Below, one piece after another: positions 47,601 through 58,318 of a stretch of DNA of 64,000 nt. Position numbers and translations under genes: made by a program. Each line of letters opens with the position of its first letter. The stretch's first letter is position 1. This DNA comes from Henckelia pumila (lineage: Eukaryota > Streptophyta > Magnoliopsida > Lamiales > Gesneriaceae), in the NCBI RefSeq assembly GCF_033568475.1, contig NC_133123.1:25468622-25532621 (forward strand), given 5' to 3'. The notes beneath the pieces are model-generated. The model did not search any database and was not told where the DNA came from. It saw only the letters and a list, made by a program, of their open reading frames with translations.

Positions 47601-48740
47601 ATCAGTTGGATATGCTCTAAGGAGCAACTCTCAGTGTGCTTACACGCCTGGGAGGAAGGAACATTTCTCAGCCTAGAACGTATGCCTTTCCCTAAAAAGG
47701 CTCAAGCATGCACGTGGGAGCTTAACTATGACATTGCTCATGCGAATAACCTTTCTAGACTTCTGGGATAAAATTTTCTCTGAGTGACATTCAAGATTTC
47801 ATGTGGGAGAATTTTGATATAAGTAAGATCTAACCATCATCTTTAAATCCTTTCTAATTTTGGAACTCTTTGCTCTATTTTACTCTGCCCTTCACAAAGT
47901 TCTCATGAGTGATCCTAATATTGGCAAACACTAATTCAATATGGTTTTCCTAGTATAATTAAATTCTTTTTCCTTGAGACATCATCTAATTTTTTTGGAT
48001 ATCATAAACGGCCAAAAATACTTGTACTTGCAGTAACTAATAACCCACACCTGCACACACACTCAAGTCAGAGAACTCGTGAGAAAAATGTGTTCTGAAT
48101 TCTGATAAACCACAACCAATCAGAACCATGGAGCATCCGACCAGCAACTTACTCTAAAACTCTTGAGACCCGTTGTCAGTGGGAAAAAAAGTCAACAAGT
48201 AATGTGTTAGAAATGCTTCTTACCTTTCAGTGCCAAAATTCTGGTATTCGGGTTCATCAGAGCAGAATCCGCAGTGATAGGCCGTCTCAACGGCTGATTT
48301 GGCATGCTCATGTCAATAATCACCACACTGTTCTGAGGTGCCGTCTCACGAACGCATATGTACTTGTCAGATTCCATAGTCACGTTGGTGAACGTAATGA
48401 ACTGAGGATTGATCCCTATGCTAGTCAACTGCGACCACCAAATCACAAGGCGATCAAAACACAATTCCAGTAAAAAAAACCCAAATCACCTAAACTCCAG
48501 AACATGATAAACAGATCTAAAATCGAAATAGACAAGCCAAATCGAAAATTCATCACACAATTTCCCCTGCATCTCGCAACACAGCCAGCGAATCAAATCA
48601 AGCAATTGACAAGTCACGGCGAAAAAAACTATCAGAATACGCAACCCAATAGTTCGATTCGAAAAAAATTGCAAGAGCTTCAGCATGATTGATACCGTTA
48701 GGGCCTCTTTCATGGTGATCGGAGCATTTGCGGCCGCCAT
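35642..48740 (-). CDS. CHC1: Clathrin heavy chain
   Basis: Leg of the clathrin triskelion coating endocytic and trans-Golgi vesicles. Thirty exons: 48740-48696, 48428-48224, 45271-45183, 45058-44980, 44866-44739, 43708-43610, 43518-43410, 43255-43176, 42671-42444, 42362-42297, 42147-42031, 41854-41657, 41537-41421, 41311-41252, 41110-41024, 40882-40799, 40713-40579, 40497-40435, 40365-40261, 40105-39993, 39895-39643, 39562-39426, 39342-39064, 38966-37964, 37820-37335, 37234-37064, 36933-36748, 36472-36350, 36174-36064, 35800-35642. The sum is 5,115 nt, 1,704 aa plus TGA; plant CHCs have ~1,700. Exons 1-9 make the N-terminal beta-propeller ([40 protein letters not shown]); exons 10-28 form linker and alpha-zigzag CHCR repeats; the tail is Gly/Met/Pro-rich ([13 protein letters not shown]). 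Introns 3 and 4 start with GC; the rest are GT-AG. Which paralogue (CHC1 or CHC2) is not resolvable. Confidence 0.96.
36968..37020. repeat. A-rich (CAAAAA)n tract in clathrin intron 26
   Basis: Several CAAAAA units after an A-run, within the intron between exons 26 and 27 and close to the branch/polypyrimidine side for minus-strand splicing (read as TTTTTG). Low complexity. Confidence 0.85.
42672..43175 (-). other. Clathrin intron 8
   Basis: 504-bp intron, larger than most in this gene. Its core (42770-43110) is AT-rich and contains GAGCTCAAG/AGCTCAC-type words that look like dispersed-repeat DNA, but no terminal repeats could be defined. Confidence 0.4.
44980..44980 (-). other. GC donor of clathrin intron 4
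   Basis: Exon 4 ends ATTGAAG at 44980 and the intron starts GCAAGTTC. The next exon continues GTGAATCTGAACC, giving the conserved [14 protein letters not shown]. Again a GC donor in a strong context. Confidence 0.85.
45183..45183 (-). other. GC donor of clathrin intron 3
   Basis: Exon 3 ends CCAGAGCAG at 45183 and the intron starts GCAAGTATC. The frame and conserved [15 protein letters not shown] sequence fix the junction; no GT donor nearby keeps the frame. The AG|GCAAGT context is the known strong form of GC donors. Confidence 0.85.
45440..46140 (+). mobile_element. Non-LTR (LINE) retrotransposon remnant in clathrin intron 2
   Basis: Degenerate plus-strand pieces in the order expected for plant L1-type LINEs. 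Near 45685-45725 the ORF1 segment [16 protein letters not shown] resembles the YExLPxxCxxCGxxGH zinc-knuckle of ORF1. An ORF1 C-terminal stretch runs to 45961. At 46083 MKLRVICWK resembles the start of ORF2 (MKxLxWNCRG). All parts carry stops or shifts. The assignment rests on motif resemblance only. Confidence 0.45.
47085..47622. mobile_element. ~540-bp MITE in clathrin intron 2
   Basis: Left end TCATCTCCAATCCATTGCAC and right end GTTGGATATGCTCTAAG (reverse complement CTTAGAGCATATCCAAC) share the CATCTCCAA(C/T)-type terminus common in plant PIF/Harbinger-like MITEs. The interior is AT-rich with no ORF. Superfamily is inferred from the termini only. Confidence 0.5.
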
Positions 48741-48965
48741 GACTGGCGACAACTCAGAGCTTCGAGATCGGAGCTCCGGATCTGGCAAACAGTTGAGGAA
48801 TCGAGAATAAAAACGACGGTTTCAGCTACAACTTCGGAGATCTGGAGTAGCGGAGAGATATCCTCGAGCCCTCCCAGAAGCGTAGAGAAACAAGCAGGTT
48901 TACTTACGACAAAGAGCGCAGAGAAAAGAGAGAAACGGAAGATGTGTGCGTATATATATTATGTA
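48741..48965 (-). promoter_or_regulatory. Clathrin 5' leader and probable core promoter
   Basis: Upstream of the start codon, the minus strand holds a CT-rich patch (TTCCGTTTCTCTCTTTTCTC, about 48912-48931), as in plant Y-patches. Above it is a TA run (TATATATACGC, near 48947-48957) that could be the TATA box. The transcription start would then lie near 48910-48925. Confidence 0.35.
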
Positions 48966-49412
48966 TATGACAGCGAAAATGGAAGCCAAAATTGAGTCGC
49001 CTTAGTTCTATGGAATGAGCGCATAAAATAATAAGCAATGACCTTAATAAAATTATGGCATATTTTAATAAATGATTGTGGCAAACTATTTCTTTAAAAA
49101 AAAAAAAATGTATTTGAAGTATTTTGTTTTTTTTATTAACACATACCATTAAGATAACAAATCGTGGTTTGCATCAATTTGGATTCACGACGAAATCACA
49201 TTAAAAAAATCGAATTTTGTGACAGATCTAAGTTCTTGTACAAGAATGTACGGTGATTAGCTCGATGCGAACAATGCCTATTAAGTGTATTCGAGGCTTG
49301 CGAGCAAGCGACTCGGATTTCCTTTGATTTGCTTTTCAAAGTGAATTGGAGATTCTGTTGAATGGCATGTGCGGTGTAGATTACATCGATTTCTAGATAT
49401 CATCGTTTGATA
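48966..49412. other. Clathrin upstream spacer
   Basis: AT-rich; no gene seen. The T-rich/A-rich ORF at 48904-49149 is low-complexity. Confidence 0.35.
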
Positions 49413-49690
49413 CTAACCTTCGGATAGATCGAACGCTTTCGAGAACAACAATATCTCTGCATGATAAGATGAAAATCGGCCAAATAAATTGTCAGCCGCT
49501 CGTACCGACGCATCAAATTGGATGGCTAGATCGCTAGAGAGAAAAGGCTCCCCACAAAAATTGGCTCGATCCAACAGGCCTTTAGCATCCAAATGATGAT
49601 TTTCAAATATGCATTGGTTCCGATCCCACCATATACTCCATTAATACAGCATTGCAAATGGCCCTAAATCATCAAGAGTGTCTTGTCCAA
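49413..49690 (-). pseudogene. LINE ORF2 C-terminal / RNase H-like remnant
   Basis: On the minus strand the frame reads WSIWWDRNQCIFENHHLDAK, the conserved IWxxRN-(x)n-F block of the plant LINE or RVT_3 tail. It continues to IQFDASVRAADNLFG, which resembles the first strand of the RNase H fold (LNFDAS), and ends in a stop at 49413-49415. A stop precedes the W block, so it is an inactive fragment. No poly(A) end or target duplication was identified. Confidence 0.6.
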
Positions 49691-52403
49691 TACCGAAGAG
49701 AATAAAAATGGACTGATATATTAACGTATAGCCCTAGTCAGCGCATACAAATGTAACACATTTGTAAAATAATAATAAGTTGTTTAAATATTTTTTTATT
49801 AATTAATTAAGGGAGAACTAAATTTAATAATCTATTAAACAATCTCCTAACACGAGCCACCAGATCATCATCATTTAAAATTAACAAAAAAACTCTTGTT
49901 AGTTTTTGTTTGTAAGTTTTTTGTGAGACGATTTCATAAATCTTTATCAATGATACGGTTTATCTGTGCTCATATTAATAATAGAAAGTAATTTTTTAAA
50001 CATAAAATTTAATATTTTTTTATTGGTGATCCAAGTAGAAAACCATATGACGAAATTGAATCGTGAGACTGTCTTTTAGAAACTTTTGTGTAAGTTTATA
50101 TTTCTACACTAAATAATTTTTGAAATTAAGTTCATTAAAAAATGTGATGTTTTCTGTGCAATTTTTGTAAATACATTAGCTCGAGAGAACAAAAAATCAC
50201 AAATTTAAAATTTCAATTGACGTGTTAGATTTTCTTGTACTAGTTAGCAACATGATTTCTCAAAAACTTTCTATTCTTACCGTTTATGTACAAACAATTA
50301 TGTTTTGATTTAACATAGATATATTCATATAGGTAGTATTTGTAATTGATTATATTTTAAGAGTTTTCAAGTTTATATTTATAATCAATAAAATGTTTGA
50401 AAATTATATATAGAAATTGAGATAAGCTCTTATAAATACTGTAGTGATCGAAAAAGCAATTCGCCACTCAGAATTTGATGGGTATACCTTGTTTTAATTT
50501 TTTAAACTTAATTGTAGAAAAATTGGACAAATATTAACTTTGAACATATTAAGAATCTCTAGGCCAAACAAAAGGTGTCCAATAACTTCTTTTTTTCCTA
50601 AAAAAATGAGTTTTCTTGTCTGATTCTAAAATATCTATATGTGCTCTTTTAATAGTTTTTTTTTTTGAAGTGATCGATGACGTCGTATTGTATGATTTTA
50701 GTTAGATAATCATCGATTTTTTAATGTGTGTTCATGAGACAGATGACAAATACATGATGAAGTTTGCTGATTGGATTTATATAAATGTTAGCTTATCATT
50801 CGGAGTAAGGAGTACCCAATTATATTAAAGCACTTGAATTGACGGATTACTTGATCCATTCATTTCAAGTATTTACTTACATTCATTGTTCATTGTCCAC
50901 GTCAGAATTCAAATTCACACTCTCATAACACTTCTTCCTTTACGAAATAAGAATAGGGAAATGACTGGACACAAGAATGTCAACAAGGCTGGATCTGGGG
51001 CGTGTTTGGCCAAATCGGACACCCTTTCCGTCTTATCTTAGGCTCACCTGCTACATATTGGACCTGTTAAAAATTCTATATATTTTTAAAATTTCAGTCA
51101 CTACATGATAAAGAAGAAAAATCTTTTGAAAATTAATAAATCATTAAATTAAATTTCCAATTCTATATTAATTATATTTAGCAAAAAAAAAATTATCACG
51201 AGTTAAATTCTACCGATTTATATTCAAACTCATAGTAAAATAAAAATTATAATTATATAATTCTCATTTAAACATATCATTATAAAATAAAATTATTTCA
51301 ATCTTAAAATATTATAAGCTAAAATTATGGATTAAGATATAAATTATTCAATAAATAAAAATATATAAATACATTATTAATAATATGTACATGTACATGT
51401 GTATATATAATATTTATTTTTAGATTCATACTAGCAACAAATGCACACGCTCATGCGTGTAAAATAAATGTTATTTTTATATGTATTTTTTTATGGGTAG
51501 AATTGATGGGAGGCTTAGTGAGATAATGGATAGAAAAGAAAGGAGATGGTAAAATCGGAAAAAAAAAAATTAGTGTCCTTTCAAGAGCAATTTTTAAGAG
51601 CTTCTCAAGTTTACTATTGTTAAATAGTAGATAGCAGATATATTAATGATTGGCAGACTCAAGTCTACCTTGTGGATCTACTTAACTGGGTCTAAACCCA
51701 ACCCTCCATATGGGTTTGATACGAAAGTGGATTTATTATCGCGCGATTTATCAATCATTGTCACCAGGTGTGGCCTAATTGTTTTTTTAATAAAATTACT
51801 ATAATATTCTTAAATTTAAAAAATATAATTATGAACGTAAATTAGAAACCAAACACGAAAATACAAGAGAAGGACTAAAAAAATTAAGTTAAGCTTCATT
51901 ATTAATATGTGCAAAGTGACCCAAAAATTTGTGGTTCATAGTCTTTACAAAAATTTAAGTCCAAACAATAAGTTTTTAAACTTATACACAACTGAGTTTT
52001 AAGCTTTTTAAACCTAAAAACAAATTATTGAAGCAAAAATCGTTAGCTTATAAGTTTGTGAGTCTGCCATTGATTTTACCAGCAGCAACAACTGCAGTAA
52101 AGGAAAAAAATTTTCTGTGAAAATTATTACGAATATTAATTATTTATACTGAAAAATACATAGTTTTGTATTTTTTCAAATGAAGTTATTATTAATTATT
52201 TTTAGAAAAAAAAAATCAAGTCATAAACGGTAAATTGTAAGTTAAATTTTAAATCTAACAATATTATTTACATTTTAGTACTATATTTAACTGTTATTAT
52301 GTGATGATTATATATATATGTGTGTGTGTGTGATCTTTAGTTCTGTCCGGCTGCCCCTCTTCGATAAAATTCCTAGATCCGTCTCTGATTGTCACATATT
52401 TAT
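49691..52403. other. AT-rich spacer, nothing recognised
   Basis: Long AT-rich stretch without conserved coding frames, RNA genes or clear transposon ends. Confidence 0.4.
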
Positions 52404-52517
52404 GTAGTGTTTGGGAGAGCTTCTAGAAAGCACTTATCAGCTTTTTCTTAACAAAATTTTAAAATTTTGTGAAATAAAAGCTGAAAAGTGTTTCTTATAA
52501 GTTTTCTCAAACACTAC
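52404..52517. mobile_element. Small MITE, GTAGTGTTTG ends
   Basis: Left end GTAGTGTTTGGGAGAGCTT and the reverse complement of the right end GTAGTGTTTGAGAAAACTT differ at only a few positions. The middle is itself semi-palindromic (AAAATTTTAAAATTTT; AGCTTTT...AAAAGCT), so the whole 114 bp folds back. The termini resemble the element at 21230-21336. Confidence 0.7.
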
Positions 52518-55256
52518 CTTAACGTGTGTGCATATATATAATGGAGAAGGCAAACATATTTTTTTAGCTAAAAGGTGTGCAATCCACTCAGACATTGTAG
52601 CATGTTATTTGATGATGAATCACAAGACAACAAACTAATTTGACACCCCAATAAGAAAAATCACCTTGACTTGTGAATTGTGATTAATCAATCTGCTAAT
52701 AATACTTCAGAATGTATAAATTATTGAGTACTCCAAAATAATAACAGGATGTAACAAAAAATATTTGAAGAAATAATTATTTCAAAGACCTTTCGTATAC
52801 ATTTCTCCTTATATCCAATGAGTAATTCAATTTCATCGATATTGAACTACCAATACATTTTATCAATCGAAATTTAACCCAACAAAATTCGACACACCTT
52901 TTAAAAGTTCCTCATATATTATAATGCACCCAGGTCAACCAACGAAGAAATTAATTTTTAAAGAATCTTTTAAACCGATCGATCATCTAATTTGATCTGA
53001 TTGTATATAAATTTGATAGTCAAATTATTCATATTTCAGTTTTAATTCATAATTTTTTTTATTTAAATTGCAATATTAACGTTACTTCGGAGCTATGACG
53101 TGACAACGAAACTACATACTAATAAGACATGGTCAATTACTATTGGTTAACGTGTCAGATGTTCTTACAATGAATGATGTGTATTCTTCTGAGATAAAAA
53201 GAATTAGAATTCTACGGTTTCGACAACTAGTTCGATCTATTTCATATATAAATACGAACTTGATTAGTGATACATATGTGATATTGACTCAAAAAAAAAA
53301 ACCTTCTGTAAAATATTCGAGGATATGTTTAAGGACAAAAAGAAGGTCGAGAATATATTCTTCTACGTATAAAATTTTCGTTTGAATATGTATAATCGAA
53401 TTGCATGTGTTTTCAAAATTGTTTTCCTTGTTATGACTAATTGGTAGAGATGATATATTTGTACGAGTTATTTGACAATTGATGATCATTTTATTCTTGT
53501 TTAGATATACTGAAAATATTTGTTCAATTCTGTCCGAGTAATATAACTATGATTTAATTTATTTAACGATAAAAAGGTGTATACCTTTCTCTTATCAAGA
53601 CATTAAATTAGAAGTCATTTATAAGTTGTAATTTATATAATATAAGAGAAATATGATCAATATATTGAAACATGTACGTTGGAACTGAAAATTAATTTTC
53701 TTTCTTCAATGACCAATAGCGGCTCGCAAGAGATGTTTCATCGACAAATTGAAACAAAATCATTCAAAATTGACTCAAATGCTATATTTAGGATTTGTCC
53801 TGCTATATATACACGGAAAGCTATACGTTGCATTTGAAATTATATATAAGTATCTTAATGTATTTTGGAAATAGTTTTTTTTCTAATAAAGTGGGAGGGA
53901 TAATTTTATAATTAATTCAATTCATGAAACGTGTAACCTTTCATTTACATGTAGCATTTTCAAGATTAATAACCGAGTTACTCAAAGAAAACAAGTTTTG
54001 TTACACTTCGTTACTTTTTTCAAGACAAAGTTTCGGCCAAAAATGGCCTAAACACACTAAAAATTTTCTTCGTTTTGCTGTGCATTTCAACGTAACACTT
54101 GCAAATTTTAAATAAAATCAGTAATTCTGTGTAAATAAGTAGTGTGTATATAAATTAGTTTTTATAACAATATTTTTTGCGGTTAATTCCGACCCCTATA
54201 ACAAATTTACAGACTATATAGATTAAATTTAAGAATTTTAAATATGATTTTGCCTAAGTTTTTTAAAATATTGATTAAATTAATTATTTAAGTGCAATTT
54301 TTGTTCTTCATGTTGACCACAAAATTACAATTTCGGCCCATGATGAAATTGGAAGGAAAATCTCAGTTCTGGGCCTATGACTGGCCCATTATAGGTCCGA
54401 GAAGAATTTGAGGTGTAGCAGTTGAAGCGTTCACCTAATAGCTGGGCCATTACACCAAAATGGTCCAAATATTGAAGATAAGCGACAGTTACAAATCGTT
54501 AAGAAAAAGTTTTTATAAGTTTTCACCACAAATTTATTAAAAAATTATATAATCACTATTTTAAAAGTTACAAATACAACTTGTTTTGATTATAAAATTA
54601 GAACAGTTTCTTATATTTTAATTAATTTCAGATCTTGAACTTTTATTTCCTTTTCCAATTTGTAATTGCAATCCCTCGGATTTATTTTCCAATTTTTATG
54701 GTAGACAATGTTTTATTTCTGTTCTTTATGACATCATCTTTTCTTTTTCTTTTTTTTTACTCTTTATTACAAAGGGAAGGGGAATACTCGAATCTCCGCA
54801 TATTGGACATAATCTTATATTTACAGCATTTGAAAAAAATATTTTCTTCTCTCTTTCACGCCATTAGTTAAATTCCTATTTAATTGCATCCAAAGGTTAG
54901 GATTGACGGCCGAATCACGACTTGTGGAGTTTGGTTAGAGATACATTTTTTTTTTCTTAAATACCTTTCGTACGTGGGGGTATTTTTTTTTTTTTTTTTA
55001 TCATCAATCAATTTTATTTTATTTTTTAAGAAAATGACCTCCTCAAGTGATTTCAAATACACTTGGGGAGATCATTTTTTTAAAAAAAAAATGGTTGAAC
55101 GGGTTTATTTATCCAAATATCCCTCGTACTACCTTTACATGCTCGTAAAGTTTAGAGCAAATGGTTCCTTCTTTACATTTAAGGTTTTCTTTTAATGAGT
55201 TATATTGTCATTTTGTGATTACATTATATATAATATTGAGGTCAAGATAATAACTC
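52518..55256. other. AT-rich spacer with a degenerate MITE piece
   Basis: No gene supported. At about 54510-54585 the text CAAATTTATTAAAAAATTATATAATCACT...AGTTACAAATACAAC resembles the right part of the MITE at 21230-21336, suggesting another, truncated copy. Confidence 0.35.
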
Positions 55257-55497
55257 TAAGGTCATGTTTCGTACGAGGGAATGGAAATTCATCTCATTCT
55301 TTATCTATATTCATGTTTGGTATGATAATTGGAATATGAATGAACATTCAAATGAGAATGACTATTCACATGCATGTTCATGAGATTAATGAGCATAACA
55401 TTCCACCGATTTTGGATAGAAATTTTCATTCTCAATTCTTATTTTTATTTTTGTACAATTTTTTTCTATATTTAGTTTATTTAAAATGATCTACACT

Positions 55498-55557
<60 letters not shown>

Positions 55558-56180
55558 GTTTGTTATAATATTATATATAATAATAAATTATTATATAATT
55601 ATTATATAATTATTTATTAATTATTATTAGTACTGTGATTAAATTATTTATTTATATATCATTATTATAATTTATAAAAATATTAATTTAAAAAAGTATT
55701 ATTTATTTATTATATTATTATTAAAAATGTATTATAATTATTTAATATTATATTATTATAATTGATATGAATAAAATATTTGTTATTATATCATTTAAAT
55801 TTATTATTATTATTATTATTTAATTTTATTATTACAATAGAATTAATATTATCATATAAAAAATAATTATATTATTATTATTAAGATATAGGTTTAGATT
55901 ATTATACTAATACAATAATTTCATAATAATAAATAGAGACATGATAGTAATAATAATACATCTGAGTAGCTATTATATATATTTTTTATTTTTGGTACAA
56001 AATATTAAATAATTAAAAATATATCTATTCCATTACTTTTTACTTTTTTTTTTCCATTTTTTCATTACCAATAATTGGAATGAAATATAACCACCATTCA
56101 ATTTTAATTTTTATTATATTCCAATGTTGTTTTCATTCCTATCTGATTCTATTTTAATGTTCCAATCTCAACCCATTATA
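55257..56180. mobile_element. Probable AT-rich MITE-like element carrying (TAA)n
   Basis: The left side (GGTCATGTTTCGTACGAGGG, then several GGAAT/CATTC words) and the right side (ATTGGAATGAAATATAACC, TTCATTCCTATC, ending near TTCCAATCTCAACC) carry inverted (G)GAAT(G) motifs typical of GGTC(A/G)TGTTTGG-type plant MITEs. The middle is a long (TAA)n-derived AT region. Ends are approximate. Confidence 0.4.
55500..55557. repeat. (TAA)n microsatellite
   Basis: About nineteen TAA/ATA units without interruption, flanked by several hundred bases of diverged TAA-like sequence. Confidence 0.95.
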
Positions 56181-56855
56181 ATATATAATATAAAAATAAT
56201 ATAGACACAGATGATCGAACATTAGATCTGTAGCGGGTGTAGCCGAACTAAAACGTACACAAAGTAAAATCAAATTCATAGGATCTGCATTATTTCAAAA
56301 TAAAAATTAAAATCATCGGATCTGCAAACGAATATAGTGAATCATGAATTTCAAGACTTCGAAAAATAATAATGTGCAATGTATTAGGACAATGATTTTA
56401 AATTTGGTGATTTAAGCTGCCACATGTCCTGTAGGTTTAGCCGTTTAGGTTTAATTAATTTTCGCTACGATTTTTATTACTTTAAATTTTTCATTTTTTG
56501 AGACATAAATTAAATTTGGCAAAATTTTTATAGTTTCTTCTATGAGAACAAATCTCATTCGATTTTGGATCGATCAAATTAAAGGAGATTAAGGAGTATT
56601 TGCAACATCTAAAAATAAATGATTGTGGATCCATATAAAAATATCCATAATTATTTATTTTTAGATATTGCAAATACTACTTCAACTCTTTGATACAAAC
56701 ACAAATTAATCATAATGCAATAATTACTTTGAGCTTGCGTAAAGTTATATAGTTTCATGCAATATGTCACGCCTAACTTCTTTAATTCACTGTTGATCAT
56801 TTGATGTCCGAGAATATCTACTAAAATATATAGTACGTTTTGGCATGTGATATAT
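56181..56855. other. Spacer left of the gypsy element
   Basis: AT-rich, no gene. Bases 56851-56855 (TATAT) adjoin the LTR and would be the 5-bp target duplication if the right flank, outside the window, matches. The stretch 56550-56670 contains an imperfect inverted repeat (GGAGTATTTGCAACATCTAA / TTAGATATTGCAAATACTAC). Confidence 0.45.
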
Positions 56856-57841
56856 TGTAGTGACCCTTACCCGGATCACCTATTAAATAGAATTTAGGCA
56901 TGCAATTAACTTAATAAAATAGATATCAGAATAAACTGCGGAAACCATAAATAAATACAATCCCAAGGAAATGAATCTGTAATTTATCCAAATATTATAC
57001 AACCAAATCGAATAGCTGTATCAACCCAAAACAACAAAAATAAAACCTAGACGAAGCTCCAGCTGGCCAACCACTGCCTAGCCCCTCTTGGATCCACCCG
57101 CCTCGTCCAATCGCAAACCTGCCCCATGGAATAGGGTGCCCAGAAACACAGAGTACGAGATGTGAGCATAAGACGCTCAGTACGAGAGTATGAGTATACA
57201 TGCATGCAAAGTGAACTCTCTATAAACTCGAGGTCAAGGATCAGATAACAGAGACAGATCGGGCCCTGGTATGTAGCACGTTGTACCGTCGCTTCAGGAG
57301 GTGGCTCCCATACCGAAATACAAGTGGATATGCCGGACCCAAATCGATGGAAGTCCAACCACTAACATGATAGGGAAAAACCCTACTAATAGACATCTCG
57401 AAGGAGATAGCTCAGTATGCATTTGAATGCAGTATAAATCAATGACATATAAACCATGCAGTCACATAATACATGCATACTAAGTCAGGATATCTCGAAT
57501 AGTACTTTCGTACCTCAAATCAGTGCAAGCTCTACCAACTCTAGGTCCACGCCTATAGTCTGCTCTATACAGCCAAATGATACTACTATCATTATAGTGC
57601 TCTAAAAGCCTTAACTAAGCTATTGCATACTCCTAAATATTTATAGGAAGCAAAAGCTATACCTTCGTACGTCGTTAGCCCTTTGATGTCGATACCTCCA
57701 GAACTTGGGCACAACTCTGTTACGACTATCGAACGCCTCGACGACTCCCGGGTCAAGCCTAGGAAGGCTATAACAACTCGAATACGACTAGAGTAAAGAG
57801 GAAATCCGGAATTGGCAATTGAAAATGAATTCTCGGCCTTT

Positions 57842-57849
57842 TATTTATA
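57842..57849 (-). promoter_or_regulatory. TATA box of the gypsy LTR
   Basis: TATAAATA on the minus strand directly downstream of the U3 palindrome array. The same box is at 63786-63793 in the right LTR. Confidence 0.6.
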
Positions 57850-57854
57850 GACAA

Positions 57855-58130
57855 CGATCGGAGCCTCCGATCTTCGATCGGAACGTCCGAACCTCGATCG
57901 GAACGTCCGATCCTGCCATCGGAGCTTCCGAAGATCCTGATCTGCCACGTGTCAAAATATCACTTGTTGACTTCGGATAGGGGTGATCGGAGCTTCCGAT
58001 CCTGATCGAAGCTTCCGATCTTGCCACACGTCATGCCTGACGTAATATCATCGGAGCTTCCGATCCTGCATCATAACTTTCGATCCTATTCGGAGCTTCT
58101 GAACTCACCTTCGGAGCTTCCGAACTCTTC
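57855..58130. repeat. Array of TCGGA(A/G)CxTCCGA palindromes in U3
   Basis: Nine recognisable copies plus one degenerate copy of a 13-base near-palindrome, in variants TCGGAGCTTCCGA, TCGGAACGTCCGA, TCGGAGCCTCCGA, TCGAAGCTTCCGA. They sit in ~270 bases just upstream of the LTR TATA box and are repeated in the right LTR from about 63801. The position suggests enhancer-like or protein-binding sites, but this is inference. Confidence 0.85.
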
Positions 58131-58184
58131 ACAAGTAATTATGATTAATTTCTTAATTACTGATTTTGGTTACGGGCTACTACA

Positions 58185-58199
58185 TTCTCCCCCACTTAA
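58185..58199 (-). other. Polypurine tract of the gypsy element
   Basis: On the minus strand AAGTGGGGGAGAA directly abuts the TG start of the 3' LTR. It primes plus-strand DNA synthesis in the retrotransposon cycle. Confidence 0.85.
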
Positions 58200-58318
58200 G
58201 ATATTTCGTCCTCGAAATCAGATCTTAAGTACTGAATGAAATACAGAAATCAGAAACATTCTTTATTCAAATCAAACATTTACAGAGTTTGCAACTGAAT
58301 ACAACTTTAAGAATGAAA

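Larger units (their letters stand above)
45272..48223 (-). other. Clathrin intron 2 (2,952 bp), transposon-bearing
   Basis: The longest intron of the gene. It contains a LINE remnant (~45440-46140, opposite strand) and a MITE (~47085-47622); the rest is AT-rich without signals. It separates the first 250 coding bases from the remaining 28 exons. Confidence 0.7.
56856..58184 (-). repeat. 3' LTR of the gypsy element (1,329 bp)
   Basis: Bounded by TG at 56856 and CA at 58184 on the plus strand (TG...CA on either strand), next to the PPT. In transcription sense U3 begins at 58184. A palindrome array lies at 58130-57855 and a TATA box (CTATAAATA, 57842-57850) follows it, so transcription should start near 57810-57820. 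Short ORFs inside are fortuitous. Confidence 0.95.

Noticed and set aside
56995-57358. Paired ORFs also found at 62939-63302, looking like a duplicated gene
   Set aside because: They are the same stretch of the two LTRs of one gypsy element; LTRs are non-coding and the similarity is explained by the LTR duplication.
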